NCBI RefSeq assembly: GCF_028858725.1
Contig: NC_084773.1
Coordinates: 7,306,350 to 7,370,349, forward strand
DNA: 64,000 nt
Direction of reading: 5' to 3'
From: Colius striatus
Taxonomy: Eukaryota > Chordata > Aves > Coliiformes > Coliidae
The position numbers and the translations under genes are program-made. Shown one piece after another: positions 36,901 through 64,000 of the stretch. Within the stretch, counting starts at the first letter, position 1, and each line of letters opens with the position of its first letter. A model generated the notes under the pieces. The model worked only from the letters and a program-made list of their open reading frames with translations, was not told the DNA's origin and made no database searches.

Positions 36901-39830
36901 GCATCTACAAGCAGATCAGTACCTCTGCTGACCTCCAGGTGGGTATTTAAGCAATGGATGGCAGCTCAGCTCTGGGGGGATCATCACAGTGCAAAGGGGA
37001 TCTGCTCCTCCCTCACACCCGCTGAGTTCCAGCTCCCAGGGGGAATGTGGGAAGCCAGGGAACCCCAGCTGCTTTCAGGAGGCTGGATCTGTTTCAAGCA
37101 ACAGGAAGGAAACCTTGTTCCTGTGCACAGGAGGTGGTGGCAGCTATCACCAGAGTTCCCCAGCTGAGAGCTTTTGTACTCTGAACCATTTTGATGTCAC
37201 AAACCTAAAGTAGCTGTGGAGCTCCCCACCAAGCTGCCCCTTCTCATAGCACAGGTTTGCTTCTGCACTCCCCAGCCACACTGCTGAGCATGGCTACGGC
37301 CTCCCCTCAGCCACCAAAGCTGGCCCAGAGGAGCTGCTCCCCCAGCAGCCCCAGTCCTGCCTCAGGGAGCACACAGCAGCTGTCCCCCACTCAAAGCCAC
37401 AGGCTGTGTTTCCCGGGTGAGGCAGGGGACAGAGAGCTGTGCACGAATCTCAAACACCAAGACAAGGAATATCTCCCACCTGAGTCTGTCACCGCTGGGT
37501 TTTCTTATCCAGCAACCCAGGCTTAGTCATTTCTTCAGGCCAGGCCCATGGCAGCCCAAAGAGCCACAGCTTTAGCCCTGTGCTCTCTGTGGGCTCTTCT
37601 CCAGGGCTACCTGCAGTACATCAAGAGCTTGCCCCTCAACGACAGCCCGGAGCTCTTTGGTTTGCACGACAACGCCAACATCACCTTTGCTCAGAAGGAG
37701 ACCTTTGCTCTGCTGGGGGCCATTACACAGCTGCAACCCAGGACCCTCTCGCTGGGAGGGCACAGCAGGGAAGAGGTGGGTGCCCCGTTCCCATCAGTGC
37801 TCTGGCAGCCAGCACCAGCACCAGCTCTCCCTGGTGCCAGCCATGGCACTGCCACTGGGGCAGGAGCTGTGGCCAGGAGGTGCTCACCCGCTTGCTGCTT
37901 TCCTTCCAGCTCGTGGAAGAGACCTCCAAGGCCATCCTGGCAAAGCTGCCTGCCCCCATGGACCTGCAGCAGGTGATCCTCAAATACCCACTGCTCTACC
38001 AAGAGTCCATGAACACGGTGCTGGTACAGGAGGTGATCAGGTAAAACCCCTGAGGGCTCACGTCCCACGCTGGTCCCTCAGGGGACAGCAGAGATGTGCA
38101 GGCCCCTGCTCCCACCCGCCTGAGGAACCTCATTGCTGAGCAGGGCAAGGGCTGACAGCCACACCAACAACTGTGGTGCCCCGGCCACGACCTTCAGCTG
38201 GTCCCTGTCCTGTGGAGACTAAGAAGTGTCCCCATCTGCTACCATCAGGGCTGGGGGACAGCTGTGAGACCCTGTTAAGGAGGAATGGGGCTGGGGGTTA
38301 CAGAGGAGCTTCATCCATACAGAGATCCATCCATACTTCCCTGGGCAGACCCAGGCCATCACCCACTGCTCCAGGTCGCTCTGCTCCCTCTGCCCTTGCT
38401 CTGTAGGTACAACAGGCTCCTGGAGGTGATTGCTCAGACACTAAAGGACTTGCTGAAAGCTCTCAAGGGCCTGGTGGTGATGTCCTCTCAGCTGGAGCTG
38501 ATGGCCAGCAGCTTGTACAACAACACTGTCCCCGAGCTGTGGAGTGCCAAGGTGTGTGCCCCAGCCAGCCCCGCTGCCTGCCCAAGCTGCCACGGGGCAG
38601 CAGCTCCCGGGGACAGGCTGTGCCCACAGCCACTGCCCCGTGCCCCCGGGCACGGCTGTGCCTCCACAGCAGGGCTGTCCCCAGCCCCGGGGCAGCTGCC
38701 AGCACAGGGCTGAGGGACGCCTCCCTGGGTGCCCGCAGGCCTACCCGTCGCTGAAGCCCTTGGCATCCTGGGTGAACGACCTGGCGCAGAGGATCGAGTT
38801 CCTGCAGACGTGGATCAGCCACGGCATCCCCTCCGTGTTCTGGATCAGCGGGTTCTTCTTCCCCCAGGCCTTCCTCACCGGGACGCTGCAGAACTTCGCC
38901 AGGAAGTCGCTCATCTCCATCGACACCCTCTCCTTTAGCTTCAAGGTCAGTCCATCGACCAGGGGCCCTGCATTGTTCTGCAGTTACTGGGAATCTGCTG
39001 CAGGAAAGCCCCAAAGGCAGTTCTAGCCCTGACTGCCCAAAGGTGGAGCTGCCTCAGGCCTCCAGCAGCCCCACCTCCAGAAGACAAGCAGAGGCTCCCG
39101 TGCCTCTCCAGCCCTGCTCACGTCCCCTCCCCGGGCTTTGGCACAGGCTGCCCCACACCTCCTGACGTGGAAACCCAGGGCAGCCCCTCGGAGAGCTGGG
39201 GCGGGGCCCTGTGGTCCCTGATGGGGGCCCTGTGCCCGCTGTGCTCCGCAGGTGCTGAAGGAGGCTGTGGCTGAGCTCAGGCAGCCCCCGGCCGAGGGCT
39301 GCTACATCCACGGGCTGTTCCTGGAGGGCGCGCGCTGGGACAGGGCCGCGGGGCTCCTGGCAGAGTCGCGCCCCAAGGAGCTCTACACGGAGATGGCCGT
39401 GCTCTGGCTGCTGCCTGTGCCCCACCGCAGCCCCCCGGCCACGGGCACCTACCTCTGCCCCATCTACAAGACTCTGACTCGTGCAGGTAGGTGCCCTAAA
39501 GCCAGAGCTGCAGCAGCAGGCAGGAGGGGCAGCCCAGGAGAGGCTGCAGGCGTTCTCGTGCCTCACACGGGCACGGAGCCAGGCGCTGCTGGCTGAGAGC
39601 TGCCAGGCAGAGAACGCTCTCTGGTGCTGTGGTGCTGCAGGCAGGGCAGGCAGCCCAGCTCCCAGCAGTGGGCAGGAGCACCCTCTCAGCCTCGCTCCCC
39701 CACTCCAGGCACACTGTCAACAACGGGCCACTCCACCAACTACGTGATCGCTGTGGAGATCCCCACGGACAAGCCCCAGAAGCACTGGATCAAACGGGGC
39801 ACAGCCTTGGTCTGTGCCCTGGACTTCTAG
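293..39830 (+). CDS. DNAH1: DNAH1, dynein axonemal heavy chain 1 (3' part, 53 exons, 5'-incomplete)
   Basis: This is the ATP-driven motor subunit of an axonemal inner-arm dynein, which slides doublet microtubules in cilia and sperm flagella. Exons were assembled by eye from reading frame, splice sites and knowledge of the family; their lengths sum to 8388 bases, or 2795 residues plus a TAG at 39828-39830. The vertebrate protein is about 4,260 residues, so the N-terminal tail and most of the linker lie upstream of the window. Visible landmarks in order are the linker end, P-loops of AAA1 (1679-1702), AAA2 (5684-5707), AAA3 (12598-12621) and AAA4 (18029-18055), the coiled-coil stalk with its microtubule-binding tip, AAA5, AAA6 and the C-terminal domain. 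The AAA1 motif GPAGTGKT, Walker B CFDEFNRI and the C-terminal [13 protein letters not shown] stretch identify DNAH1 rather than another heavy chain. All exon phases agree and no frame disruption is seen. Exons are listed in the domain entries below. Confidence 0.97.
1624..5211 (+). CDS. DNAH1: DNAH1 exons: AAA1, the main ATPase site
   Basis: Exons 1624-1812, 2861-2966, 4046-4159, 4483-4632 and 5125-5211. AAA1 is the module whose ATP hydrolysis drives movement. The Walker A motif GPAGTGKT is at 1679-1702 and is followed by [11 protein letters not shown]. The Walker B motif CFDEFNRI is at 2877-2900. The exon at 4046 encodes [20 protein letters not shown] (sensor 1 region and arginine), and the next encodes [12 protein letters not shown]. 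All catalytic residues expected for an active AAA1 are present. Confidence 0.96.
5317..9597 (+). CDS. DNAH1: DNAH1 exons: AAA1-AAA2 junction and AAA2
   Basis: Exons 5317-5503, 5619-5710, 6173-6327, 8146-8323, 8610-8804 and 9478-9597. AAA2 binds nucleotide structurally. Its P-loop GPTGSGKT is at 5684-5707, just before the donor. Later exons carry [34 protein letters not shown] (Walker B region) and [19 protein letters not shown], which are hallmarks of dynein AAA2. The intron 6328-8145 is the second largest in this gene within the window and holds a CR1 fragment. Confidence 0.95.
6830..7038 (+). mobile_element. CR1 LINE 3' fragment in a DNAH1 intron
   Basis: A 5'-truncated CR1 tail: ggagccctggaaggggctgc, then tctccttctctggagacatt, then ggtcccttccaactc, ending near ttttgtgatg. 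This is the usual layout of avian CR1 3' ends. Non-coding and old. Confidence 0.8.
10221..15535 (+). CDS. DNAH1: DNAH1 exons: AAA3 including a 39-base micro-exon
   Basis: Exons 10221-10379, 10643-10747, 11951-12091, 12586-12746, 13467-13624, 13735-13908, 14258-14296 and 15357-15535. AAA3 is a regulatory ATPase site. Its P-loop GPTGTGKT is at 12598-12621 and the Walker B region reads FFIDDLNMP in the exon at 13467. The micro-exon 14258-14296 ([12 protein letters not shown]) is too short for an ORF scan. It was found because the flanking exons left a gap against the family, and it keeps phase 1 on both sides. The donor at 12747 is GC, not GT; only this choice keeps the frame (KLDKR then RKGVFGPP). 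Confidence 0.94.
16323..21389 (+). CDS. DNAH1: DNAH1 exons: AAA4
   Basis: Exons 16323-16553, 17882-18078, 18935-19070, 20234-20442 and 21218-21389. AAA4 has the altered P-loop typical of dyneins, GVGGSGRQS, at 18029-18055. It is followed by [56 protein letters not shown] and [19 protein letters not shown]. All four introns are phase-consistent. The intron 19071-20233 contains a 51-base tandem duplication. Confidence 0.95.
19109..19210 (+). repeat. 51-base tandem duplication in a DNAH1 intron
   Basis: Two nearly identical 51-base units, 19109-19159 and 19160-19210. The only difference noticed within the unit is acacatc versus acatatc. Each unit holds a sense-strand AATAAA (19131-19136 and 19182-19187). 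It begins 39 bases after the exon ending at 19070. Confidence 0.9.
21735..29270 (+). CDS. DNAH1: DNAH1 exons: stalk coiled coil and microtubule-binding domain
   Basis: Exons 21735-21926, 22377-22487, 23583-23768 (stalk helix CC1), 27722-27913 and 28315-28482 (microtubule-binding tip, with [17 protein letters not shown] and [20 protein letters not shown]), and 29079-29270 (start of CC2). The charged, Ala/Glu/Lys-rich segments around 22377-23768 and 29079-29270 fit an antiparallel coiled coil. The 3953-base intron 23769-27721, the largest in the visible gene, separates CC1 from the tip and hosts the antisense HAUS3-like gene. Confidence 0.95.
24325..24330 (-). terminator. HAUS3-like: Polyadenylation signal of the HAUS3-like gene
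   Basis: AATAAA on the minus strand (TTTATT on plus) sits 205 bases beyond the TAA-side end of the last HAUS3-like exon and inside the same DNAH1 intron. It gives the nested gene its own plausible 3' end. Confidence 0.5.
24533..27238 (-). CDS. HAUS3-like: HAUS3-like gene nested antisense in a DNAH1 intron (5 exons)
   Basis: Minus-strand exons, assembled by eye: 27238-26941, 26777-26382, 26167-26116, 25763-25547 and 24937-24533. All have GT donors and AG acceptors, phases fit, and the frame is open for 455 residues. The first exon ([36 protein letters not shown]) matches the N terminus of HAUS3. The second exon ([20 protein letters not shown]), the fourth ([14 protein letters not shown]) and the last ([20 protein letters not shown], then [20 protein letters not shown]) match its C-terminal coiled coil in order. 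HAUS3 belongs to augmin, which recruits gamma-tubulin to spindle microtubules. About 250 central residues are absent, and about 40 residues follow the usual end. The introns argue against a processed retrocopy. The start ATG (27238) is uncertain: an acceptor-like tract ends at 27256, so an upstream exon may exist. It could be a diverged paralogue or a decaying copy. Confidence 0.7.
25008..25238 (+). mobile_element. CR1-like 3' fragment in an intron of the HAUS3-like gene
   Basis: Contains tttccctgagagggctgtca, caggctgcccagggagctgg and ttttccaaccaaaatgattc, ending in ttctatg. It is the same subfamily as the copies at 34630 and 44662. It lies between the last two HAUS3-like exons and inside the host DNAH1 intron. 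Confidence 0.75.
29689..32471 (+). CDS. DNAH1: DNAH1 exons: end of stalk and AAA5
   Basis: Exons 29689-29820, 30042-30167, 30583-30702, 31451-31600, 32001-32161 and 32246-32471. The first closes CC2 ([15 protein letters not shown]) and enters AAA5 ([17 protein letters not shown]). Later ones read [32 protein letters not shown] and [17 protein letters not shown]5 has no P-loop, as expected. The exon at 32246 encodes SGLEDQLLG and the conserved [19 protein letters not shown] strut/buttress region. Confidence 0.95.
32556..39830 (+). CDS. DNAH1: DNAH1 exons: AAA6 and C-terminal domain to the stop
   Basis: Exons 32556-32751, 33294-33445, 33912-34108, 34461-34605, 35042-35200, 35597-35728, 35889-36059, 36504-36683, 36762-36938, 37605-37775, 37910-38040, 38407-38551, 38739-38945, 39252-39486 and 39709-39830. 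Landmarks are [100 protein letters not shown] and [16 protein letters not shown]. The protein ends VCALDF with TAG at 39828-39830. The donor at 34109 is GC: using the nearby GT instead shifts frame and hits a stop. Confidence 0.96.
33787..33807. repeat. (AC)n microsatellite
   Basis: A run of about ten AC units in the DNAH1 intron before the exon at 33912. Confidence 0.9.
34630..34864 (+). mobile_element. CR1-like 3' fragment in a DNAH1 intron
   Basis: Carries agagggttgtcagcccctgt, gaggtgggggagtccccagc and the end gattctgtgattcta. It begins about 25 bases after the exon ending at 34605. Confidence 0.75.
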
Positions 39831-40044
39831 CTGCAAAGCCGCCAGGAGAGCACCCCAGGTGAGGGCCTGAGCTGGGCCCTCTGCTGCCCTGAGCTGTGTC
39901 AATAAATTGAGCTCAATCTCACCAGCATCACATCCAGCTGCCTTTGTTGCCTCAAGCTTTTAGCCCCAGAGAAGCACTGCCAGTGGGGAGAAGGTGGCCT
40001 TGAGCACAGAGCCAGCCCCACACCCCCCTCAGCCCTCTCCCTTG
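39831..40044. other. DNAH1-BAP1 convergent 3' junction
   Basis: Only the DNAH1 3' UTR and about 140 bases of GC-rich spacer lie here. The two polyadenylation signals face each other at 39901 and 40070. No other gene is visible. Confidence 0.7.
39901..39906 (+). terminator. DNAH1: DNAH1 polyadenylation signal AATAAA
   Basis: A canonical AATAAA lies 71 bases after the DNAH1 stop, giving a very short 3' UTR. A T-rich stretch (ctttgttgcc) follows near 39940. It is the only hexamer between the stop and the opposing BAP1 3' end. Confidence 0.75.
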
Positions 40045-41197
40045 GCTGGCTGTTACAGGATAGCTTTATTCCTTCAGACAGATCCGTTATTTACACAACT
40101 TGGATATCAGACACAGCAGGAGACAGAAGGATTTTCTTCCCTTTGACAAATACCAAAAGAACAGTTTTCATTCCCTAGCCCAGGTCTGTACAAATTTGCA
40201 CATTTGCAAAACTCAGTCCTGTCCCGTGGCTGCTGTGCCTCAGGCCCCAGGGAGGTGCCGAGCTCTGCCTGGCACACGGGCTGCTGCCAGCACCTGCCAG
40301 CTCCGGGAGCCATCCCCATCGCACCAGTCGCCTCTCCCCATGCTGAAAGGCCTTGCCAAGGGCACCCTGTGACTCTGCATCCAGCACCCACCCCAGGGGC
40401 TGTGCCCAGCAGCAGCCCCCCAGGATGCCCTCTGAGCAGGGTCTGTTCCTAAAGCAGGGGTTGGGCAGGGCACTGCCAGGGCTGCAGTGCTGCTCCCCAG
40501 GAGAGGGGCCGTGGTGGCAGAGCCCCCTGCAGGAAAGGCTTCCTAAGGCACCAGGCTGAGCCCTCCCGGCCTGCCCCGGCCCTGGGGCTGCCATGGCCCC
40601 GGGGAGCTTGACCAGGCTGGCAGAGGTGCCACCCCAGAGCAGGCATGGCCGGGCCTGCCTGGCCCCACGGCAGCCAGCCCTGGGAAGGGGCTCTGGCCAG
40701 GAGCCGCCTCATCAGCCACAGCCAAGGCCTGGGTCAGAACCAAATATAAGTCCGGGGAAGGGAGGGAGAGGGTCAGAAAACACAGCCAGGAATGTCCCGG
40801 GGAAGCCCAGAGCTGAGGCCTGGCCGCAGGAGGCCACGAGCCCCAGGCAGCTGTGGCCGGCACAGCCTGGCAGCACCAGCGTTCCCACCGCGCCAGACCC
40901 ACCCCTCGGCTGGCTCTGCCCCCCCTGCCCGCCTCGAGGCACAGGCTGGGGGCAGCTGGGGCACATCAGCGGGCACTCAGGGTTGCCTGCTGCCGCAGCT
41001 GCAACCTCAGGGCCCCGTGCTCCCGCCTGTCGCGCTGGGGCTCAGAGAACACCTGCTCTCTCTTTGTCCCAGGCTGCAGCTCGGCTGGGGGCCGCTCGCC
41101 GCGGGCCCTTTTCCTTGGGCAAAGGGTGACACGGGTGCAGGTGCCCAGAGCCCCCAGGGCCGGGTGGCGCCGCCGCTCCCGCAGCGTGGTCCCGCGG
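40045..41197 (-). other. BAP1: BAP1 3' UTR with polyadenylation signal
   Basis: About 1.15 kb from the BAP1 TAG (41198-41200) to an AATAAA at 40065-40070 on the minus strand. It is GC-rich, and its open frames show no family resemblance. The exact cleavage point is inferred. Confidence 0.7.
40065..40070 (-). terminator. BAP1: BAP1 polyadenylation signal AATAAA
   Basis: TTTATT on the plus strand reads AATAAA toward lower coordinates. It is the only hexamer between the BAP1 stop and the DNAH1 3' end and lies 158 bases from the opposing DNAH1 signal. Confidence 0.7.
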
Positions 41198-52728
<11,531 letters not shown>

Positions 52729-52821
52729 CTTCCCGCGGGCCGGGCCGCGCCGCCATGTCCGGCCCCGTCCCCGGGCTCCGCCGCCGTCGCCCGCCGCAGC
52801 GCGTCATCGCCGCGCGCCGCC

Positions 52822-52829
52822 TGACGTCA
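52822..52829. promoter_or_regulatory. BAP1: Palindromic CRE (TGACGTCA) upstream of BAP1
   Basis: A perfect TGACGTCA lies 94-101 bases upstream of the BAP1 ATG inside the CpG island. This octamer is the full CREB/ATF site, and this distance is usual for a working promoter element. Binding is inferred. Confidence 0.55.
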
Positions 52830-53700
52830 CGCGAGCGGCGCCGCGTCGGGCCCTGGGGCCGCCGCTACGGGCCCGCCACAGCGGCCCGCGGCCCGGCGGG
52901 TACACGGGCACGGGTAGCGGAGAGCTGCCACGGGCGGAGAGCGCACAGGAGACGGCAGGAGCTCTGTGCAGCGGGCTCGGATGCACCAGGGCTGTGTAGT
53001 TAGAACTCACGCTAAGGCGGTGCCGGTGACAGTGAGCGCGAATGGGCTCAGCGCTCACGCCGTGCCGCATCCAGGGTGGGCTGGAAGAGCAGCCGCAGTG
53101 GTCACAAGCTCTCTGCCTGACGGGGACAGGCCAACAGCTGGCTTCGTGCGCGTGGCTCGGTGCCAGCCGTGCTCTGACCCGCCTGGGTCCTGCGAGGGGC
53201 TGTACTCCTGAGGAAGGATCAGGCTGGTGAGGGCAGAACAGGGGTGGCTGGTTACTCATCCATACCAGGCAGAGGACTCACTGAACAGAGCAGCAATACG
53301 TGTTATGTGAGCTTTTTGTATCAACACAGCGCGGGATGTACTGTCGGATGTGCTGCTTGGTGCTGCTTTGTGGGGTTACCCCCTCAGCACCCCTCTCTGC
53401 ACACACATCATAAATCCCCGCTCTGCCTAGGCTGGCGTATTGCATACGGGGCACAAATGTGCTTTCTAGGCATCAGCGGTGAGGCTGGGGCAGCCACGGC
53501 TGCCGGCAGCTCTGCTGGTGAGGCTGGAAGGCTGCCGGGGCGAGCGGGTGCCCCAGCGCCGTGCTTCCGTAGGAAATGGGATAAAAATAGGAGCCGGATC
53601 TGCGGCTGCGCCCGTCCCGTCCCCCCCAGCCATGGCTTTGTTCTGCGGCTGTTCCCACGCACACCCGGCCGTGCAAGGACAGGCCTCGGCCAGGGAGTAC

Positions 53701-53734
53701 CGAGGCCCAGGCAGGACCGAGGCCCAGGCAGGAC
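53701..53734. repeat. 17-base tandem duplication
   Basis: Two exact copies of cgaggcccaggcaggac, 53701-53717 and 53718-53734. Confidence 0.85.
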
Positions 53735-54715
53735 GCATTCTCCCCACAGAGAAGAGACCCAGAGGCAACGGTTCTTTCCCCACTGAAGTTGTCTCCTTCC
53801 ACCCCCCCGCAGTAGTGAGGGTGTGTTTCTTCAGTTAGCCCCTGGAAATTTCGACTCGAGCTGCCCCTGATGGCTGGTTATCGTGAGACAAGGCTGGAAT
53901 GTCAGCTGTGCAGAGCCCCTGGCACAAGCCTTTCTGCTCCAGCCTTACTGCTGTAAACCTACCCAGGAGGGCCTGCCTCAGCTGCCACCGAGATTTACTG
54001 GAGTGGGGTGGGGGGCCTTTCAGCGACTGCTTTCTTCTGGTCTTTGTCCCTGTTCAGTTTGAAACATCGCTGGCCCTGGTGTCACCTGCAGTGTCCACCT
54101 CAGGCCAGGTCCCACATGCAGCAGAGGCCTCAGGATCCCCCTCGCAGCCCCTGGGGTGGGCAGCCCAGTTCCTGCTCTGCAGAGCACAGGGGGCAGTGGG
54201 AGGCAATGGGGTGCAGGCATTGCAGCATTGCAAGCACTTCAGAGCCATTAAATCCAGGCCCTGAGGAATCAGACTTCTGTCTCTTATTTCTGGCTTTACA
54301 CCTCTTTTCCTCCTTGTCTCTACTTGTTGCTTATCATTCTCCTGTGCCCCCTGGGCCTGCAACTAACCAAATCCACACTCTTGGCTCCAGCATGGCCCGT
54401 AAATCATCCGCTCCCCTCCCTGCAGGTCATGCCCCAGCCTGCCACAGCCCCACCACAGCTCTCCCATCCCAGGAGACACCCCGAGTTTGCAGGAGAGGTG
54501 GGACAGGGAGCTGAAGAGGGTCAGGATGCACAGGGCATCTCCAGGGCAGTGCTGAGGGGAACAGGGCATTGCTGGGGGAGATAGTGCAGTGTGTCCAGGG
54601 ACTTTGCTCCTATCAAAGGCACCGCAGTGCTCCACTGCTGCAGCACAAACACACATACACCGAGGGAGGAGCAATGACATCATGACCTGGCTTTGCACGA
54701 GCTATTTAGGGGTTT

Positions 54716-54738
54716 AATTATTATTATTATTATTTTTC
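54716..54738. repeat. (ATT)n microsatellite
   Basis: About six ATT units followed by a short T run, in the gap between BAP1 and SEMA3G. Confidence 0.85.
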
Positions 54739-55535
54739 TTTCCCGTTCCTCTGCCTCTGAACAATGCCTGTCCCAGCAGGGCCTCGGTTCACACCATTGT
54801 GTGGGGCTGCTCAGCCTCAGGAAGGGGGAGATCTTTATCACCCCAGGCAAGGTGAGTGAGCTCACGTCGGGCCAGGGAAGCACCGGAGCCCTTTGCCAGC
54901 AGCCTGGGAGGGTGCTGGCAGCCTGTGGGTGCTCTTCACACACACACACCCCCCCCAACCCCTGTGTTTGGGGGAGGCCCAGGATGCTGGTTCAGCTTCC
55001 AGACCCACATCAGGCCCCCCAGCCAAAACAGTCTAGTCCAAGCCAGCCCTGCAGAGCCATCAGAAACACACTCGGGCTGGGGTGCAGCCCCCTACACTGT
55101 GCTGAGGGCACCTTCTTCTACAGGTTCCCACTCTGTGATGGGTGGCATCAGTGCCCCTCCTGTGTTTACACAGGAACGGGTCTAACCTGCCTGCAGCCGT
55201 TTGCTTTCCTCCCCAACCCTGCCCAGCCCTAAAACGGTCTGTGGCTGGTGGGGGGATGGAGGGGAAGTGGGGAGCTGCACCCAGACACAGGCTGGCAAGC
55301 GCCCTGGTGCCACAGGGAAGGTTGGAAGGAAGCATGTCCCCCAGGGCACAGCTCTGGCTGGCACAGCATGGCCACAGCTTGCCAGGCACAGTGCACAGCA
55401 GGGTTATCTTGGGCACAGAGGCTTTTTGGGGTGATTCTCATTTTTTTCCCCTGGGAAGCACAGGCATCATCTTTCCCAGGCCCCACACTGGTGTGGAAAG
55501 AGCCTGGAGCCATCAGCCGCTCCCCACTTGGCCCT

Positions 55536-55541
55536 TTTATT
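55536..55541 (-). terminator. SEMA3G: SEMA3G polyadenylation signal AATAAA
   Basis: TTTATT on the plus strand, about 303 bases beyond the SEMA3G stop codon (55844-55846), implies a 3' UTR of roughly 330 bases. No closer hexamer was noticed. Confidence 0.6.
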
Positions 55542-55843
55542 TCTGGAGGAAGCCAACCATGCAGCTCCCCGGGGTGGTGGCACAGCAGTGGCCCGTGGCC
55601 CACACGCAACGGGTGCCAAGGGGTCCCACCACACCGCCCGTTTCAGCAGCAGCCCTGCAGCCACCACGGGCAACGGCAACCTGCCCAGGAGCTGGCCCCC
55701 GGCATCCCACCCACCACAGCCGGGGAGGCCGAGCTGGTGCCGCTGCAAGCCCCCTGCCCAGGGCACGAGGCCCCCAGGGCCGCCAGCGGCACGGGGAGCC
55801 CGCCATTGCCCACGGCCACCCCTCGGCCATTGCCCTGCCCGCT

Positions 55844-63486
<7,643 letters not shown>

Positions 63487-64000
63487 CTGCCAGGGAGAGG
63501 GGGAAGAATCAAAAGGAGCCTTCTCAGACTCAAACACTGCAGGGTGTCATAAGCACTGTGTGCCCAAAACGTCCCCTCCCAGCCATAGACACAAATGTTT
63601 GCCTCCAGCCTGGGGGACAGCCTCTGCCACTCACAGCCAGTCAGCAGTAGGGTTCCAGGCGACTTTCAGCCAGCAAGGTTCATCTGAACCACCGCGGGCT
63701 CCTGCCACAGCCGTGCCGCAGTGAGAGGGACGTGCAAGAGCCTGGTGAAGGCTGTGCCCGCCGCGGGCTGCGCTCGCAAGGAGCCCGGGGGGCGGCGAGG
63801 GCACGAGCGGAGTGGGCAGAAAGCAAGCCCGGCCGCCCCCCGTGTGCCAGCTGCGGACACAGCAGCACACATTCGGACAGAGCCGGGGGAAATCGGCACA
63901 CAAACCCCCCGTCCGCCAGCCCTCGCTGCCGGGGAGGCTTCCTCCCCGTCACGGCACAGGGATGGCGCTGCGGAAAGGCACCGACACGGGAATGCTGCAT
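63487..64000 (-). other. SEMA3G: Upstream edge of SEMA3G: intron with a CpG-rich segment
   Basis: Sequence 5' of the first visible SEMA3G exon. From about 63690 it is rich in CG. The minus-strand frame open to the window edge (64000-63680) does not read as a signal peptide leading to the expected SYKE-like junction, so the first coding exon is probably further out. The CpG-rich part could be an internal promoter or ordinary GC-rich intron. Confidence 0.45.

Larger units (their letters stand above)
52961..55515. other. BAP1-SEMA3G intergenic gap without a recognisable gene
   Basis: Moderately GC-rich. It contains the 17-base tandem duplication (53701), a TATA-like tract (about 53580) before a short open frame (53633-53838), and the ATT microsatellite with a possible promoter and exon (about 54670-54848). 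None of the open frames here shows the cysteine/histidine spacing of PHF7 or any family I recognise. Confidence 0.6.

Overview
This is a vertebrate nuclear window, most likely from a bird. The evidence is long spliced genes with GT/AG (rarely GC/AG) introns, eight CR1 LINE fragments of avian type whose 3' ends carry ATTCTRTG-like octamers, and the DNAH1-BAP1-SEMA3G gene order of the mammalian 3p21 block. No prokaryotic features (operons, ribosome binding sites, CRISPR) are present. The species cannot be named from the sequence alone.

Layout. Bases 293-39830 (+) hold the 3' two thirds of DNAH1, the axonemal dynein heavy chain 1. By eye it has 53 exons, all phase-compatible, encoding 2795 residues from the end of the linker through AAA1-AAA6, the stalk and the C-terminal domain to a TAG stop. 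Its AATAAA lies at 39901-39906. BAP1 is tail-to-tail with it on the minus strand (CDS 52728 to 41198, 17 exons, 718 residues; AATAAA at 40065-40070) and starts in a CpG island near 52.5-52.95 kb. A 2.5 kb gap follows in which no PHF7 can be found, although mammals carry it there. SEMA3G, also minus, runs from 63486 to 55844 (15 exons, 740 residues visible); its first coding exon lies beyond the window.

The most unusual object is inside the largest DNAH1 intron (23769-27721), on the opposite strand. It is a spliced, intact-looking reading frame of five exons and about 455 residues whose N- and C-terminal parts resemble HAUS3, a subunit of the augmin (HAUS) microtubule-branching complex. It lacks most of the HAUS3 middle, appears to have passed through two compensating frameshifts, and has its own AATAAA about 205 bases past the stop. 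I know of no description of a HAUS3 paralogue nested in DNAH1.

The three main genes do not form a pathway: DNAH1 is a ciliary and sperm motor, BAP1 a nuclear deubiquitinase and SEMA3G a secreted guidance cue. They are neighbours by ancient synteny. The nested gene, if expressed, would be a second microtubule-related gene in antisense to DNAH1.
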